Below, one piece after another: positions 1 through 11,319 of a DNA stretch of 64,000 nucleotides (its first letter is position 1; every line of letters begins with the position of its first letter). This stretch comes from Trichobilharzia szidati. Taxonomy: Eukaryota > Platyhelminthes > Trematoda > Strigeidida > Schistosomatidae. The translations under genes and the position numbers were made by a program. The notes below the pieces were generated by a model that saw only the letters and a program-made list of their open reading frames with translations, searched no databases and was not told the DNA's origin. Location of the stretch: the NCBI GenBank assembly GCA_944472155.2, contig OX235271.1:94129256-94193255 (forward strand), given 5' to 3'.

Positions 1-309
1 CACAGCTTCTCACTAGAACTTTAGACACCTTCGTCCTGCAGTCAGTCACCCAGTGTGGATGAAATTAATTTTCAAAAGTTAGTCTGCATTGGATTTGAAT
101 GGTCTCAAGTTATGATCACAAATTGTTATCAGCTAGATAAAGAGATACAATTTATTTAAACAAATAAAAATAAAGTATTTGTGATCATTGTTATTAGCGT
201 GATGGTGCGCTGTATACATAAAAGATAGCAACAACAACAGAAAAAAAACCAGTAAGTAATATTAAGTGGTAGATTATAACTAGACAAAGCATAGAACATT
301 CATACATAC

Positions 310-1764
310 CGTTGTAAAATTGCTTTCGTCTTTCTCTAAAAAATAAAAACAGAAATAACAATTAGATTATTGGAAAGACAGATATGAATTGTTTTAGGGT
401 CAGTTAGGTCAGTGTACATTGTTAATTTTTGAATACAGAGGTCAAACAGGCAGAATGACATTGATGAATTGTGATACTTAAAAAAATAGGTTATCTAAAC
501 AAACAAAATATACGATTTCTTCTTTTAACAGTATTATTATTAATGGAAATAATAATAATAATAGTGTCCTTAGTCCATACAACATAAAATTAATGAATAT
601 TTCAAACAGTGACATAAATGGTCCACTTTTCTAAGCACTAACACGATCACACTCACTGAGACTAAACAAAACATCACTGAGTTGACGTCTTCATTTTGGA
701 GTTTAATTCTGTTAAGTGACAAGTAGCTTAACCTACTGAACTAAAAGGTATATTCAAACGAAAGTGATATTTATCATTATGGATGCCTTTTAGAAAGCCA
801 TTAGATTGTGAACTGCTTATACATGCAGTTTAGTAAAGCTTGGAACACATTCTGTTAAACATGGACTGTCCACAGGCACCAACAACTTAGGAAGTCATCG
901 GAAAACTTTGAAGTGATTCTATTCGAACCCTCCTAACTTACCATTCATTTAACTTCTAATGTTTTATCACGATTCTATTAGAGTTTACTAGACAATTTTT
1001 CAATATTCAAGAATTGATCTGTAAGGATTAGGTTTGCTTTTCGAGTTTGACCGCGCATTGATATCAGTGTTAGAGAACCATTGAAAACCAGGTAGTACTG
1101 GACAGCTGTTTCACCCTATAGTTTGGGAATCATCGGCAGTACGCACCCACCGCCAGGGTTCGAACCCAGGACCTTCCAGTTACAAGGCAAACTCGTATAC
1201 CATTCAGCCATTGAGACCCGATTCAATAGCCAGTCCATAAATTCTAACTTCTACCAATTCGTGATTTTAGCGCAACCACTAAACAATGTCATCTCTGAGA
1301 AATCCATCCTCACACTTGACTGGATGGACTTGACTGGTCCCGGCTTCTCAGTAGAACTTCAGGAGACCCCGCCCTCTAGCAAGTCACTAGTGAGCATCAG
1401 ATTAGTTTTCAAGAGTTGATCTGTAAGGATTAGGTAGCCTGTTTAAACGTGACTGTTATTTTAACTAATGTACCTTTAATTAACAGTTAAATGTAGTACT
1501 GCATCTCAGTGTTTCTAATTTCATGTAAACATTCAGTATTGATAAACTAGTTATTTGCTATTCTAATACCCTTCAAACAAAAACTTGAACAAATAAAGTG
1601 TTTCAATCGGGAAGAAAAATCGAAAGATAAACATAAAATTAGTGTCATAAAACAAGTAACAGAAACTTACGCTCTTTGATATAAGAAAATAAGAATAACC
1701 GCGACTATGTAGAAAAGTAAATAAACACCCACAGCTCCAAGTATCGGCAGTAAATAAGGCCATT
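310..1764 (-). CDS. sid-1: Duplicate of SIDT exon 7 (1671-1764) and micro-exon 8 (310-335)
   Basis: Both exons keep length (94 and 26 nt), splice sites (GTAAGT, GTATGT) and frame relative to the copy at 25482-24028. They lie downstream (minus strand) of exon 11. The upstream exons end in phases that do not fit the phase 1 needed at 1764: exon 10 ends in phase 0 and exon 11 in phase 2. So they cannot simply extend this gene. Either they belong to a second gene copy or haplotype continuing below position 1, or they are an orphan duplicate. Confidence 0.7.
1030..1430 (-). mobile_element. SINE-1 copy with long leader
   Basis: On the minus strand: a leader (CACGAATTGGTAGAAGTTAG type), Thr-tRNA-like head with box B GGTTCGAACCC, then the hammerhead-like segment (core CCGAUGA, GAAA, GUC) and the tail ending near ATATCA..CCGCG. 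Leader sequence extends to about 1430. Duplicated at about 24770-25140. Confidence 0.7.
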
Positions 1765-1999
1765 CTTCAATTCCAATGGAAAACAAAAAAAATATTCAAA
1801 AGAGAGAAAAAAAGGAAAAAGTTACGATACATAAATAAAATTTACATATTAGTTTATATACTACACATCTGAGGGAATAGATTAATTAAACTGAATACTT
1901 CATGAGAAAACTTGTACCACTAGGTGTATGACAACAATAAGTAGATGATTTATTCTCTACTAAGATGCCTAAGTGTATTAAGAGCAGATACTTTTAATT

Positions 2000-2275
2000 G
2001 ATTGGAGGATTTCATCATGAGCTGACATCTGTTAGAGAACAATAGGAGAACCTGCAGGGAGTACTGGACAGCTGTTTCGTCCTAATTTGGGACTCTTCAT
2101 CGGTGTACAGTCCAGGGTTCGAACACCGGTGAGTGAGTACTGCCGAAGATTCACAAAATAGGATGAAACAGCTGTCCAGTACTCCCTGCAGGTTTTCCAA
2201 TGGTTCTCTAACCGATATCAACTCATGATGAAATCCTCCGGTCAATCAAACAAAATCCCTACAAACCAATACTTG
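2000..2275. mobile_element. SINE-1 fold-back pair
   Basis: Two SINE-1 3' halves head to head around 2110. The left arm is in minus orientation (TTTCATCATGAGCTGACATC) and the right in plus orientation with the complementary end. The tRNA-like heads are largely lost at the junction. The same structure is at about 25720-25985 in D1 copy 2. Confidence 0.75.
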
Positions 2276-2502
2276 AAAACAGATATTTTTAGCTCAACGA
2301 TATGGTTTGGTGGGCTTATGGGAACCTGATCACTCGCCTACCTGTTACAACAACGCGGACTTAATACATCACATATACAGTGGTCAGGGAAATGAAGAGA
2401 AAATACTTGTTGCGTTCTAAACGGGTTAAGGTATATAATGAATAAACATTAGAATTTTATTATACTGATATAAACACTGGCCACAGGTAGCATGTGTTAT
2501 TG

Positions 2503-3300
2503 TTATTATTCCCTTGAGTTCCAAGTGGAACATAAGGCTTCAGCGGCACATTTCCATTACACACTGTTCTTTGAAGTCTTTTTTAACTGGCTCTACTATT
2601 TCCCATAGGTTGTCATATTCACCTCACATTATCTCTTCCATGTCACCAACCAATACTCAGCAACTCGTTTCCCACCCGGGTTCCATTTAAGGGACTGTCT
2701 ACCGTGTGATGTCATTCGATAAAATCCTCAGAGCATTTCCATTTCCTTCTGCATATGTGTCAGATAACAGGTTCTTGATTGGCTCATTTCCAGAGTTCCT
2801 TGTTAATGATGTCTTCTGGATATCTGATCTTCAGTATCGAGTGAAAGCATCCACCGATGATGTTGGAAATGCCTTCTGTGACGCTCCAAGTATCTGAACC
2901 ACATAGAGGTACTTATCTGACATTAGTATTGAAGATCCGAATCTCGTTGTTTATGCTGAGTGCAGAAGATTTCCACAATAATCTCAGAACAAAGATGGTG
3001 TGTCTTGCTTTTCCGATCCTGTTTTTCATATCTCCATTTGTGTGTTCTGTTGTTGAAACGATGCCACCTAGATAAGTTAAGGAAGTGACCTCTCTCGTAG
3101 ATAGTGATTGGTGCATTTTTTTGTTGGTGGTTCGGTACCTTCATCACCTCCGTCTTCTTAAAGTTCTGTCTTCGCTGTTTTTTCTGCTAACTTGTTGATT
3201 TTTACCTGTAGATCCTTGAGTTTGTGTGATACTAGACAAGTCATCCAAAAAGTTCAGATGCTCCAGTGTCTTCTCGTCAGTGAAGTTTTAAATAGTTTTA
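2503..3300 (-). mobile_element. LINE-B (RTE-like) 3' fragment, decayed
   Basis: Translated on the minus strand with frameshifts it gives SLTYLGGIVSTTEH, NRIGKARHT, WKSSALSINNEIRIFNTNV and the LYG-ETW-type continuation, matching the better copy at 5905-7058. The 3' end (about 2503) has the tail CTTATGTTCCACTTGGAACTCAAGGGAATAA. Duplicate at 26220-26940. Confidence 0.75.
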
Positions 3301-3419
3301 TCTACACATATAATTGATGAACTCCACAAATAAGTGCATGAATGTACAATAACAAAGTATTAAGTATGAGATATGTTGCGCAGGACATGTTAGATGAATG
3401 AACTGTAGGCTGCAACTAA

Positions 3420-4009
3420 AAAGTAATGCATGTAAGATTTTCGGTCCCGTAACTCATATATCTATGTGGGTGATACACTGACAGCACATATAGCCTTAGC
3501 ATAAATTAACCTGACCGATAGCTGCTACCTTGATGTAGTGGTTGGGATTGCATATCACAATGATCCAACAAGCTAGACTGGCTGGAACTATTGTTCTTGC
3601 AGGTCCTACCATGCCAGGAAGATTGTTAGGATAGTGATTAGACTAAAAGCAGTTACCGGCATAGTGTAAGATTTTTTTTACAGTATGCTAGGCGTCTGTG
3701 AGCAAAGTGGTACTGTTGGGGAACAGGGAAGTAACAGCAGTAAGGTATTTCCCTAAGATGACTTGCATGTCAGCCATCTACGCTATCTCTCCACTCTGAA
3801 CAGAGGGGATTAGAAAAGGATGACCCCAAAAATTGTACATCCCGACATACCTTACGGACGTCCGTAGGCAGCGGTAAGTTAATAATACGGAACCAAACCT
3901 AAAAGCAAGTTCAAACAGGCCGTGTGCGACCGGCCTCACGCAGTTGTCCCCTAGGCTCTGCAGTCACGCAACACTAATTCTTTCTGTTTTAGGTACCTCA
4001 AGAATAAGT
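3420..4009 (+). mobile_element. Possible LINE 5' region, duplicated
   Basis: Not AT-rich like its surroundings; contains a short palindrome ACGGACGTCCGT and blocks such as GCAGTTACCGGCAT. It is repeated at about 27060-27640, and its last part (CAGGCCG..GACCGGCCTCA) recurs after the gap at 4603. No open frame. I infer an untranslated LINE region but cannot name it. Confidence 0.35.
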
Positions 4010-4509
4010 NNNNNNNNNNNNNNNNNNNNNNNNNNNNNNNNNNNNNNNNNNNNNNNNNNNNNNNNNNNNNNNNNNNNNNNNNNNNNNNNNNNNNNNNNNN
4101 NNNNNNNNNNNNNNNNNNNNNNNNNNNNNNNNNNNNNNNNNNNNNNNNNNNNNNNNNNNNNNNNNNNNNNNNNNNNNNNNNNNNNNNNNNNNNNNNNNNN
4201 NNNNNNNNNNNNNNNNNNNNNNNNNNNNNNNNNNNNNNNNNNNNNNNNNNNNNNNNNNNNNNNNNNNNNNNNNNNNNNNNNNNNNNNNNNNNNNNNNNNN
4301 NNNNNNNNNNNNNNNNNNNNNNNNNNNNNNNNNNNNNNNNNNNNNNNNNNNNNNNNNNNNNNNNNNNNNNNNNNNNNNNNNNNNNNNNNNNNNNNNNNNN
4401 NNNNNNNNNNNNNNNNNNNNNNNNNNNNNNNNNNNNNNNNNNNNNNNNNNNNNNNNNNNNNNNNNNNNNNNNNNNNNNNNNNNNNNNNNNNNNNNNNNNN
4501 NNNNNNNNN
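4010..4509. other. Assembly gap (500 N)
   Basis: Run of N. Sequence on both sides belongs to the same repeat type, so the gap probably hides a repeat. It marks the right edge of D1 copy 1. Confidence 1.
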
Positions 4510-4870
4510 CGGTCGGGGCCCGGATTAACAACGACCGCGCTTATTGCTGCCGTGTCACAGGGCAGAAGTGATAAATATGCTACTGAAACAAACAAACAAA
4601 AACAGGCCGCGTGTGACCGGCCTCAAGCAGTTGTCCCCTGGGCTCTGCGGTCACGCAACCAACTTCCACGGTGTGGGCAGCCGGGAAGTAACAATCGCCC
4701 TCACAATCCGAAATGCAATCCAATCCGCTCGTCAACCATGCACTTGGACCAAGGATCGACTCCTGGTTGACTCAATCCCGCATGTCACCCAGTCGATGAA
4801 AGGCCGGGCGTGAAAACAGCATCACGGCTACTGAAACTTCAATGCTCTAGGCCTGAAGGTCTATTTTCCA
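4510..4870 (+). mobile_element. GC-richer repeat, likely LINE 5' part
   Basis: Shares GACCGGCCTCA, CAACTTCCA-GGTGTGGGC and CCGGGAAGTAACAA with 3936 and 27640-27665. Short open frames overlap in several frames; none is recognisable. From 4870 to about 5770 I see only AT-rich sequence without a supportable feature. Confidence 0.35.
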
Positions 4871-5774
4871 CTCAGAACGAAAAAGGAGGAAAAAATTGCA
4901 TATATATGATTCCTAAGATTTTACAATATTCATCAGGAAGTTGATCGGACAACATCGCTTGAAAATTGGTAAGAATAACCTCGCAACCAACAGGTTAGAA
5001 ATCAAACTAATCAATAACGACATGAATTTTTTCTGAAGTACATTTCCTGCTACTAAATGAGTTAACCGGATTTTTTCACTGTCTGTTCTGATATGTAATG
5101 GTGTTTCAACCAAGATTAGGTTAACACTAATACAAAAAGAGGAAAATTAAATCATGGTACTTGTCGGTGAGATAGCATAGTCAATCTGAAAGGTATACAA
5201 AGATGCTGTTGCATTGGTTAATTTTTTCAAGGGTTCAGAAATCTAAATATTGAGGTTGTAGATAGTAAGTCTCACAGTTATTTATTCGCCCCACTGAATC
5301 ATCAAACATTATATTACTACTGCTTTGTACAAATTCCTCTCCCTAATATCGTAGTCAACCACATGAAATTTTAACGTGCTATCGACGACTGATGATAACA
5401 TCAACTGGTCACCGATCCAAATAGAGTATTTTTCTCCTGATTAACGTATACGATAAGACAAGACATAACCCACTAACTATTTTTTATTATAAATGAAAGC
5501 CCGTCTCATCGAAAAACTCCTCAGTAAACAGTTTTAATAACCATAGATCTACAGGTAGGCCTCGTTGTTTCGGAAAATGAATTATGCTGATTCATTCGTG
5601 GTACTGTCATACAAAATTATCGCATACGCTGAACATGAACGAAGCAGATCAATGCAAACTCATTCTGAGCTTCAAGCCATGACGTTTCCCTAACCGCTGT
5701 GTTGGTTACGGCGTAAGAAAGCTAGTCTCTCGCCCAATCTGGGTAGTGAACTATACGAGGTTAAGGAGTAAGTC

Positions 5775-5845
5775 GACTGGGAATTGAACCTCGGACCATG
5801 TGTATAGCTGGTGAGTATTCTACCATTGAACTATCGACGCATTAT
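5775..5845 (-). mobile_element. SINE-2 tRNA-like head fragment
   Basis: On the minus strand GCGTCGATAGTTCAATGGTAGAATACTC.. CATGGTCCGAGGTTCAATTCCC: A- and B-box-like pair followed by a loss of similarity to other SINE-2 copies. Old and truncated. Confidence 0.5.
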
Positions 5846-5904
5846 CCCTACTCATGGTAAGATTACTTATTCATATTCATATTTCGCTACGTACATCTAG
5901 GCAA

Positions 5905-7058
5905 GGCCTTCTTTATAGACTTTGAGAAGGCCTTCGACAGCGTTGACCGCGAAGTAATTTGGAAACTACTCGAGTACTACGGCGTACCCCAAATATTCAT
6001 CAACCTCATTCAACAGCTGTACGACAACCACTGCACATGTCAAGTGATCCACAACGGAAAACTCAGCGATGCATTTGGAGTAAACACAGGAGTCAGACAA
6101 GGGTGCTTATTATCACCAATGATATTCCTAATTGTGGTGGACTGGATTATGCGTCAGACAGTGGGAAACGAGAAGACAGGGATATCCTGACCAACTTGAA
6201 AAATCTTGAAGACATGGATTTCGCGCGTGGATGATTTATGTTTGATATCACACAAAATCGAAGACTTACGAGCGAAAACCGACAAACTGGTCGAAGAGGC
6301 AGCAAAGACAGGACTCCAGGTGAACATAGACAAGACGGAGGTCATGAAAATAACCAAGCAACAACAACAACAGTGGCAGCAACATCCAGCGCCAATCACC
6401 ATCAACGGAAGGGATTTGAAAGAGGTTACTTCATTCACTTCACTTATCTAGGGAGCATTGTCTCAACTACAGGAGGAACGGACGAGGATGTCAAATCGAG
6501 AATCGGGAAGGCGAGAAACACATTCATCAACCTGAAACCAATCTGGAAATCTTCGTCACTCCTCAGCATCAACAACAAAATTCGGATTTTCAATACAAAC
6601 GTCAAGTCAGTCAGTTCTTCTATACGGATCAGAAACTTGGCGGGTCACAAAGAATATTTCCAACAGCCTGTTGCAGACCTTTATCAACAACTGTCTTCGC
6701 TCTATACTGAAGATGAGATGGCCGGAAAGAATCACAAACAAGAAACTATGGGAACAAACGAAACAGGAACCAATCGCTCAACAAATATGCAGGAGAAAGT
6801 GGAGATGGATTGGACACTCGCTGAGGAGGCCGATGGGTGACATCGCGCGTCAGGCCATTGCTCGAGTGGAACCCGAAAGGGAAGCGGCGAGTGGGACGTC
6901 CAAGGGTGACATGGAGGAGATCGTGTGAAGAAGAGTTGACACAGTATGGAATAACATGGATGCAGGTGAAAGGTACAGCAGAAGACAGAAGCAAGTGTTG
7001 ACGTGCAGTTGAAGCCCTATGTTCCACTAGGAACCCAAGGGAACAATAATCATAATAA
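5905..7058 (+). mobile_element. LINE-B, 5'-truncated RTE-like retrotransposon with TSDs
   Basis: Bounded by the 13-bp direct repeat TACATCTAGGCAA at 5892-5904 and 7059-7071, so this is a clean 5'-truncated target-primed insertion. With frameshifts it encodes RT motifs FIDFEKAFDSVDR, TGVRQGCLLSP, DLCLISHK (active-site ADD damaged), VNIDKTEVMKI, TYLGSIVSTTGG, then the C-terminal RRKWRWIGHSLRRP and KGKRRVGRP segment. A QQQQQ run lies inside RT. It ends with TTGAAGCCCTATGTTCCACT and a (CAT/AAT) simple tail. Similar to schistosome RTE-clade LINEs (SR2/SR3 type); exact family not checked. Confidence 0.88.
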
Positions 7059-7256
7059 TACATCTAGGCAAAGCTTGAAGATTCCATTGAAATCAATATT
7101 GTACGCTTATGTTTTGTTTTAATATTCCAACAATGGGAATATCAAATAGTTTTTGCAGTAGACTAGTATAAACTGTTAATTTGCTTTTTTTATTTTAGAA
7201 ACCAATCGTTATCTACCCAAGGTTAGTTTTAATCAATCAAACGAAGACACTCAGAT

Positions 7257-7303
<47 letters not shown>
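7257..7303. repeat. (TA)n microsatellite
   Basis: About 46 bp of uninterrupted TA. A run of A lies at 7386-7406. The rest of 7072-8030 is AT-rich and I see no gene in it. Confidence 0.95.
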
Positions 7304-7305
<2 letters not shown>

Positions 7306-8029
7306 ATGCATATTTATATTGACTGTATGTATATTTTTTTAAAGGATAACGAGCATGCTAACTTGTATTTACAGTCTTCGTTATCAAAAAAAAAAAAAAA
7401 AAAAACACAGGCTAATCGATCCAGAAAAATGCTAAAGTACACACATGCTGAACTTTTTCTTTAACTAAATGATGCCACTATACCGAGCATTAATTAGCAA
7501 CTGATAAAACAATGACCTATGTACAATAAAATACAGTTGAATCTTTAGATATTGGCACATAGAGTAAAGTTAGTGTACTATCCTACACGCACATCAGTAA
7601 GCAGCATTTTGACTTCCTGCTCTGAATATATAAGTGTCAAGTAGCATGCATACTATATGGGAAATACTTTTTTTGGGTTTTCTACACAAACCAAGGTGAA
7701 ATTTCGTCTATGATTGAGGGTTTTTTCATAAAATACCTGATATGATACATCAAGTTTTATGCATGAATTGTAATACTAACTCATTAAAATACTCAGATTT
7801 CAAAATATTCATTCAAACATTTACGCATTACTCCATCGAATAAACTCTACCTTGCAGTTTTTTTTTACACTAACATACAGAATAACTTGTTCAGTTGCAT
7901 TTAGATACTCACATTCACATTCATGTGATTTATTTCTTTTTTTGGCTGAGTAGGCTGTGCATAAGACATTTGAAACCTTATTGATTCATTTCTATCTCCA
8001 GTTTCGATGTCCATAAATCATTATCACCT

Positions 8030-8345
8030 GTCATGCGTCTAGTCTTCTGCTCGGTGTAGACTGAATTCGATCAGCCACTAGGCTAGGTGGCTCGACATCA
8101 CAGTGCACTATAAATTGTTGTAAGATGGTCGGGAGCTATAGGCAGGAAGCTTTGGATCTAGGCTTCGGAGCTTGTTGGCAGTCGTCGGCAAGGCGTATCC
8201 ACTATCTTGAAGGAACTCTCATGTCCCTTCTGAGATTCGAACCCGGGTTATCCAGTGTTGCAGTCGGGGGGAAGTTACCACTGACCCATTCGGGCTTACG
8301 ATTGTCCTCCTTTACAAGTGTAATGAATACTCTGACTGGACACTA
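8030..8345 (-). mobile_element. SINE-3 (Cys-tRNA-like head)
   Basis: On the minus strand: GGGTCAGTGGTAACTTCCCC.. then box B GGGTTCGAATCTC, body GATACGCCTTGCCGACGACTG, CGAAGCCTAGATCCAAAGC, and a 3' end GACTAGACGCAT. It matches the plus copy at 12136-12410. The 8346-9130 interval holds a GTAA/GTAG simple repeat near 8850 and a C run at 8886, nothing else I can support. Confidence 0.65.
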
Positions 8346-9139
8346 GGGTCAGTTACAGATAGTCAACAATAATAATAAGGCAACCTTGAAACATGAAAAG
8401 GCGATTGTAGTATTTCTGCTACTCACTTTCACTGTTCGCATAACTGTTGGAATATGAAATCATCAAACAACATACACTGTAAATCGATACTTTTACAATT
8501 AATTAAGAAATAACTGAACACTTACTATGCTATAATAACTTAAATTATATTGGAATGTTCCGAAATCATAGTCGGTGAAAGTGAGTCTTACTATTCCAGG
8601 CAATTGATTTCCAAAACCGCAGTCCCCCGGTTAAAACCTCGCTTTACTTAACAAGGTTTTGGTAACCAGATAGTATCACTAGTCACATCACACAATACAC
8701 ATAGTTCATTGTCATTTGTATAAAACTGCAGGCTATCCTTGAACAGCATTATTATGTATTTATTGTCAGACTCGGTCTATTTCAATTGCTGTTGCAGATG
8801 ACGACACCAGGATTCGAACCATAGGGCAGTTAAAGTAGTCAACAAAGTACGTAAGTAAGTAAGTAGGTAGGTAATGTTAAATATCCCCCCCCCCCGAAAT
8901 TGTACTCTAAAAACTAACTCATGTCGCTTCAAAGTACAGTGTTGCTCAAAGCAGTCGGATAATAATTGATTAATTGAGAGTAACATTCCCTCGAATCGAA
9001 GAAAGGAAATAAGAGAATGTAATTCATCATAACATCTAGAATCAATAAACACCAGGAGCAGATAGGACGTTATACTTTCATAAAGTTTTAAATACACAAC
9101 TGATTGAAAAGAGCTTCAAACAATTTCGTAACAGGATTT

Positions 9140-9345
9140 AATCATGAGGTTCGAACCTTGTAACCAGAAGGTCCTGGGTTCGAATCCTTGTGGGTGCGTA
9201 CTGATGAAGAGTCAAAAACTAGGACAAAACAGATGTCCAGTATTCCCTGCAGGTTTTCCAATGGTTCTGTAACCAATGTCAGCTCATGATGAAATCCTGT
9301 AACCAATCAACCAAATCCCTACAAACCAATACTTGAATTTCGTAA
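9140..9345 (+). mobile_element. SINE-1 copy
   Basis: Head from the anticodon region on (TTGTAACCAGAAGGTCCTGG, box B GGTTCGAATCC), hammerhead-like segment with core AUGAAGA and GAAA changed to AAAA, tail CTCATGATGAAATCC and terminal CAAACCAATACTTGAA. Confidence 0.75.
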
Positions 9346-9762
9346 CAGAATGAGAAGTTTGTGACACTATCATCACTAAAGTATCAGTAGAAGAACCAAG
9401 TGACATTAGTTAAAAGTGAACCAAAAATTATAGAAAGTATGGGATAGATTAAACAATTATATAAAGTAAGAAACAGTGCTTCGATACGTATTTGTCTATC
9501 AACCTAATTTGATAAGTGGAAACGGGATGATTCAGAAAATGAACAGCGAAATTTAACCGCAGGATTTTTATAATACACTGTGCTTATGATACAGTATGTA
9601 TTAGTTAACCAACTAGATATCCTGCTGTTAATAATTCAAGTTATGTGAAATAGCAGCTTTTTATTATTATTGTGTACGTTTCTATTGTCTTAATCACCAG
9701 GGCAGGTTTCTAACAAAAGAATTCGTGCGCTTATTGAATTTACTTTATATGTTATCAAGATT

Positions 9763-10699
9763 CTGAGCACCTTGAGCAGCAATCTTTGTATGTTTAGCAT
9801 GCGATTCGCCCCTGTAAAATGTAAGATGCTGCTACAGGACTGGACTACATCAACTCCTAGCTTAGTGATAGGGAGTGAAGTGATAGAACATGTTGACCAC
9901 TTCATCTATTTCGGAAGTTTTATCAGCACCAACGGATTGATTGGTGACGAAATTTCAGCACGGATCCAAAAGGCTTGAGCTGCTTTCGCTAACTTACACC
10001 ATCTCTGGCGTAGGTGTGATATCCGGCTATCAACCAAGGGACGTCTGTACTGCTCAGCAGTTCACTCCGTCCTTCTCTATGGCTCTGAAACATGGCCAAT
10101 ACGAGTTGAAGACATGAAAATGTTGACTATTTTTGATCATAGATGTCTACGATCTCTTTCTCACGTTAGGTGGTATAATAAGGTAAGTAATGTTGACGTG
10201 TTAGGCGTAGAGTGTTGGGGGGAAAATCAATCGACGAGGCTATAAAGTTATATAGATTGAGATGGCTAGGTCACGTGCTGTGCATGCCTAACCATCGCCT
10301 TCCCCGACAGACGGGCATTACTAGCTGATATAGGTGCAGGTTGGAAAAGAGTAAGTGGTGGCCAAACGAAAACATGGCCTCATCAATCCATGAAATCCTT
10401 GACAGTTAAACTGAGTCAGGTGGGGAGGGAGATGCAGACTTCCGGGTTGGGGCCCGCCCTCGGGACTCTGAGAATCAATGGTTGGAGTCAATATGTGACA
10501 TGGCTCAAAATCGTTGTCAATGGCTTACGCCGATGTATTCAGTCTCTGTCATCTTTCATATTCCTTTCTACCATTACTGATTCTGTTTCACTCTTATACT
10601 TGTCAAAACTGTTTTGATTCTCTTTACGCTTTTTCTTATGTACCTTTGTGTGCTATTTGGAATGTGGCAACTCGAACTGCTGTACTTCGGTGCCAGCCA
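9763..10699 (+). mobile_element. LINE-A 3' fragment with TSDs
   Basis: Flanked by GTTATCAAGATT at 9751-9762 and 10700-10711. Encodes, with frameshifts, SNL..MRFAPVKCKMLLQDW, GSEVIEHVDHFIYFGS, DEISARIQKA, RRCDIRLSTKGRLYC, LLYGSETW, RLRWLGHVL, then an untranslated end with GTGGCAACTCGAACTGCTG. This is the C-terminal RT region and 3' UTR of a non-LTR retrotransposon; other copies at 21195, 32456 and 39762. Confidence 0.88.
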
Positions 10700-11245
10700 G
10701 TTATCAAGATTAACCTTAGAATTCATTCATATATATATATATATCACTTATGAACTATTTGCGTTTCTATACAGTCAGGAATGAGCCGCATATCCACTAA
10801 GAACTCAAAACACTATGTCGGTGCCAACTTGAACCGCCATTTATACAAAACAGATTTACAATTCACTGGAGTGTTCCGCTGCTTAGGAACAGTTTACGCC
10901 ATTTTATTTTCTATAAGTGAGTAGATTCTATCAAACAGTACTTTGTTGGCTAGCTATCGTAGAGACCATCGTATTTATACAATTGGCGTGTACACTACCC
11001 AACTTTTGCTCTCCATGAGCACTATAAAGGTCAGGGGTGGGGATCGAATACACAGAATGGAAACGAATTAACGGCCAAACAATTGACCAGTCGGAAAACA
11101 GAAAGTGGGGTACTACTATTCAATGTGAAAATTTCACCAGGAAATGTTTTCTTCTCACCTTTTCTACAAAAAAAGACTGTCATAACACACGAGTGCAAAA
11201 CTAAAATTTTCATACAAAAAAGCAAGCAAAAAAATATATTCTTAC

Positions 11246-11319
11246 CAGAAATATAGTAAATATTTCCTATTTAGTGTTCCATATCGTTTTCTCGAGAGAT
11301 CAGATACATATAACAGAAC
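11246..11319 (-). CDS. sid-1: SIDT exon 11: segment before second membrane span
   Basis: 74 nt, acceptor ..TTTTATCAG, donor GTAAGA. Phase 0 in, 2 nt over at the end. It encodes VLLYVSDLSRKRYGTLNRKY and LLYF(W). Family knowledge: SIDT proteins have YLYVADLARK..LRKKY-IYFW just before span 2, so both sequence and phase fit. The next exon must start with one nt completing TG-; I did not find it. Confidence 0.8.

Larger units (their letters stand above)
1..4009. repeat. Duplicated block D1, copy 1
   Basis: Collinear with 23317-27640 with few mismatches: same SIDT exon 7/8 pair, SINE-1 copies, LINE-B fragment and the same following block. The main difference is a SINE-2 insertion in copy 2 (23510-23898) absent here at about 181. 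The right end runs into an N gap. The left end lies at or beyond the window start. Confidence 0.9.

Noticed and set aside
1078..1240. tRNA-Thr gene.
   Set aside because: The SINE-1 head has A and B boxes but an imperfect cloverleaf and recurs in many copies with the same tail, so it is a SINE, not a tRNA gene.
1563..1763. Minus-strand frame starting MALFTADTW as a gene (also at 25481).
   Set aside because: It is the wrong frame of SIDT exon 7; the phase set by exons 6 and 8 gives a membrane helix instead.
3850..3885. Palindrome ACGGACGTCCGT as a regulatory site.
   Set aside because: Part of a duplicated repeat block with no gene nearby; no independent support.
4913..5113. Hydrophobic minus frame FMSLLISLISNLLVARLF as a missing SIDT membrane span.
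   Set aside because: Does not fit the SIDT span-2 pattern (FYALPVVQL type) and lacks a convincing pair of splice sites in phase.
8440..8640. Possible minus exon reading LPGIVRLTFTDYDFGTFQYN before a GTAAGT.
   Set aside because: No acceptor AG lies between the upstream in-frame stop and this segment, and it matches no part of SIDT I know.
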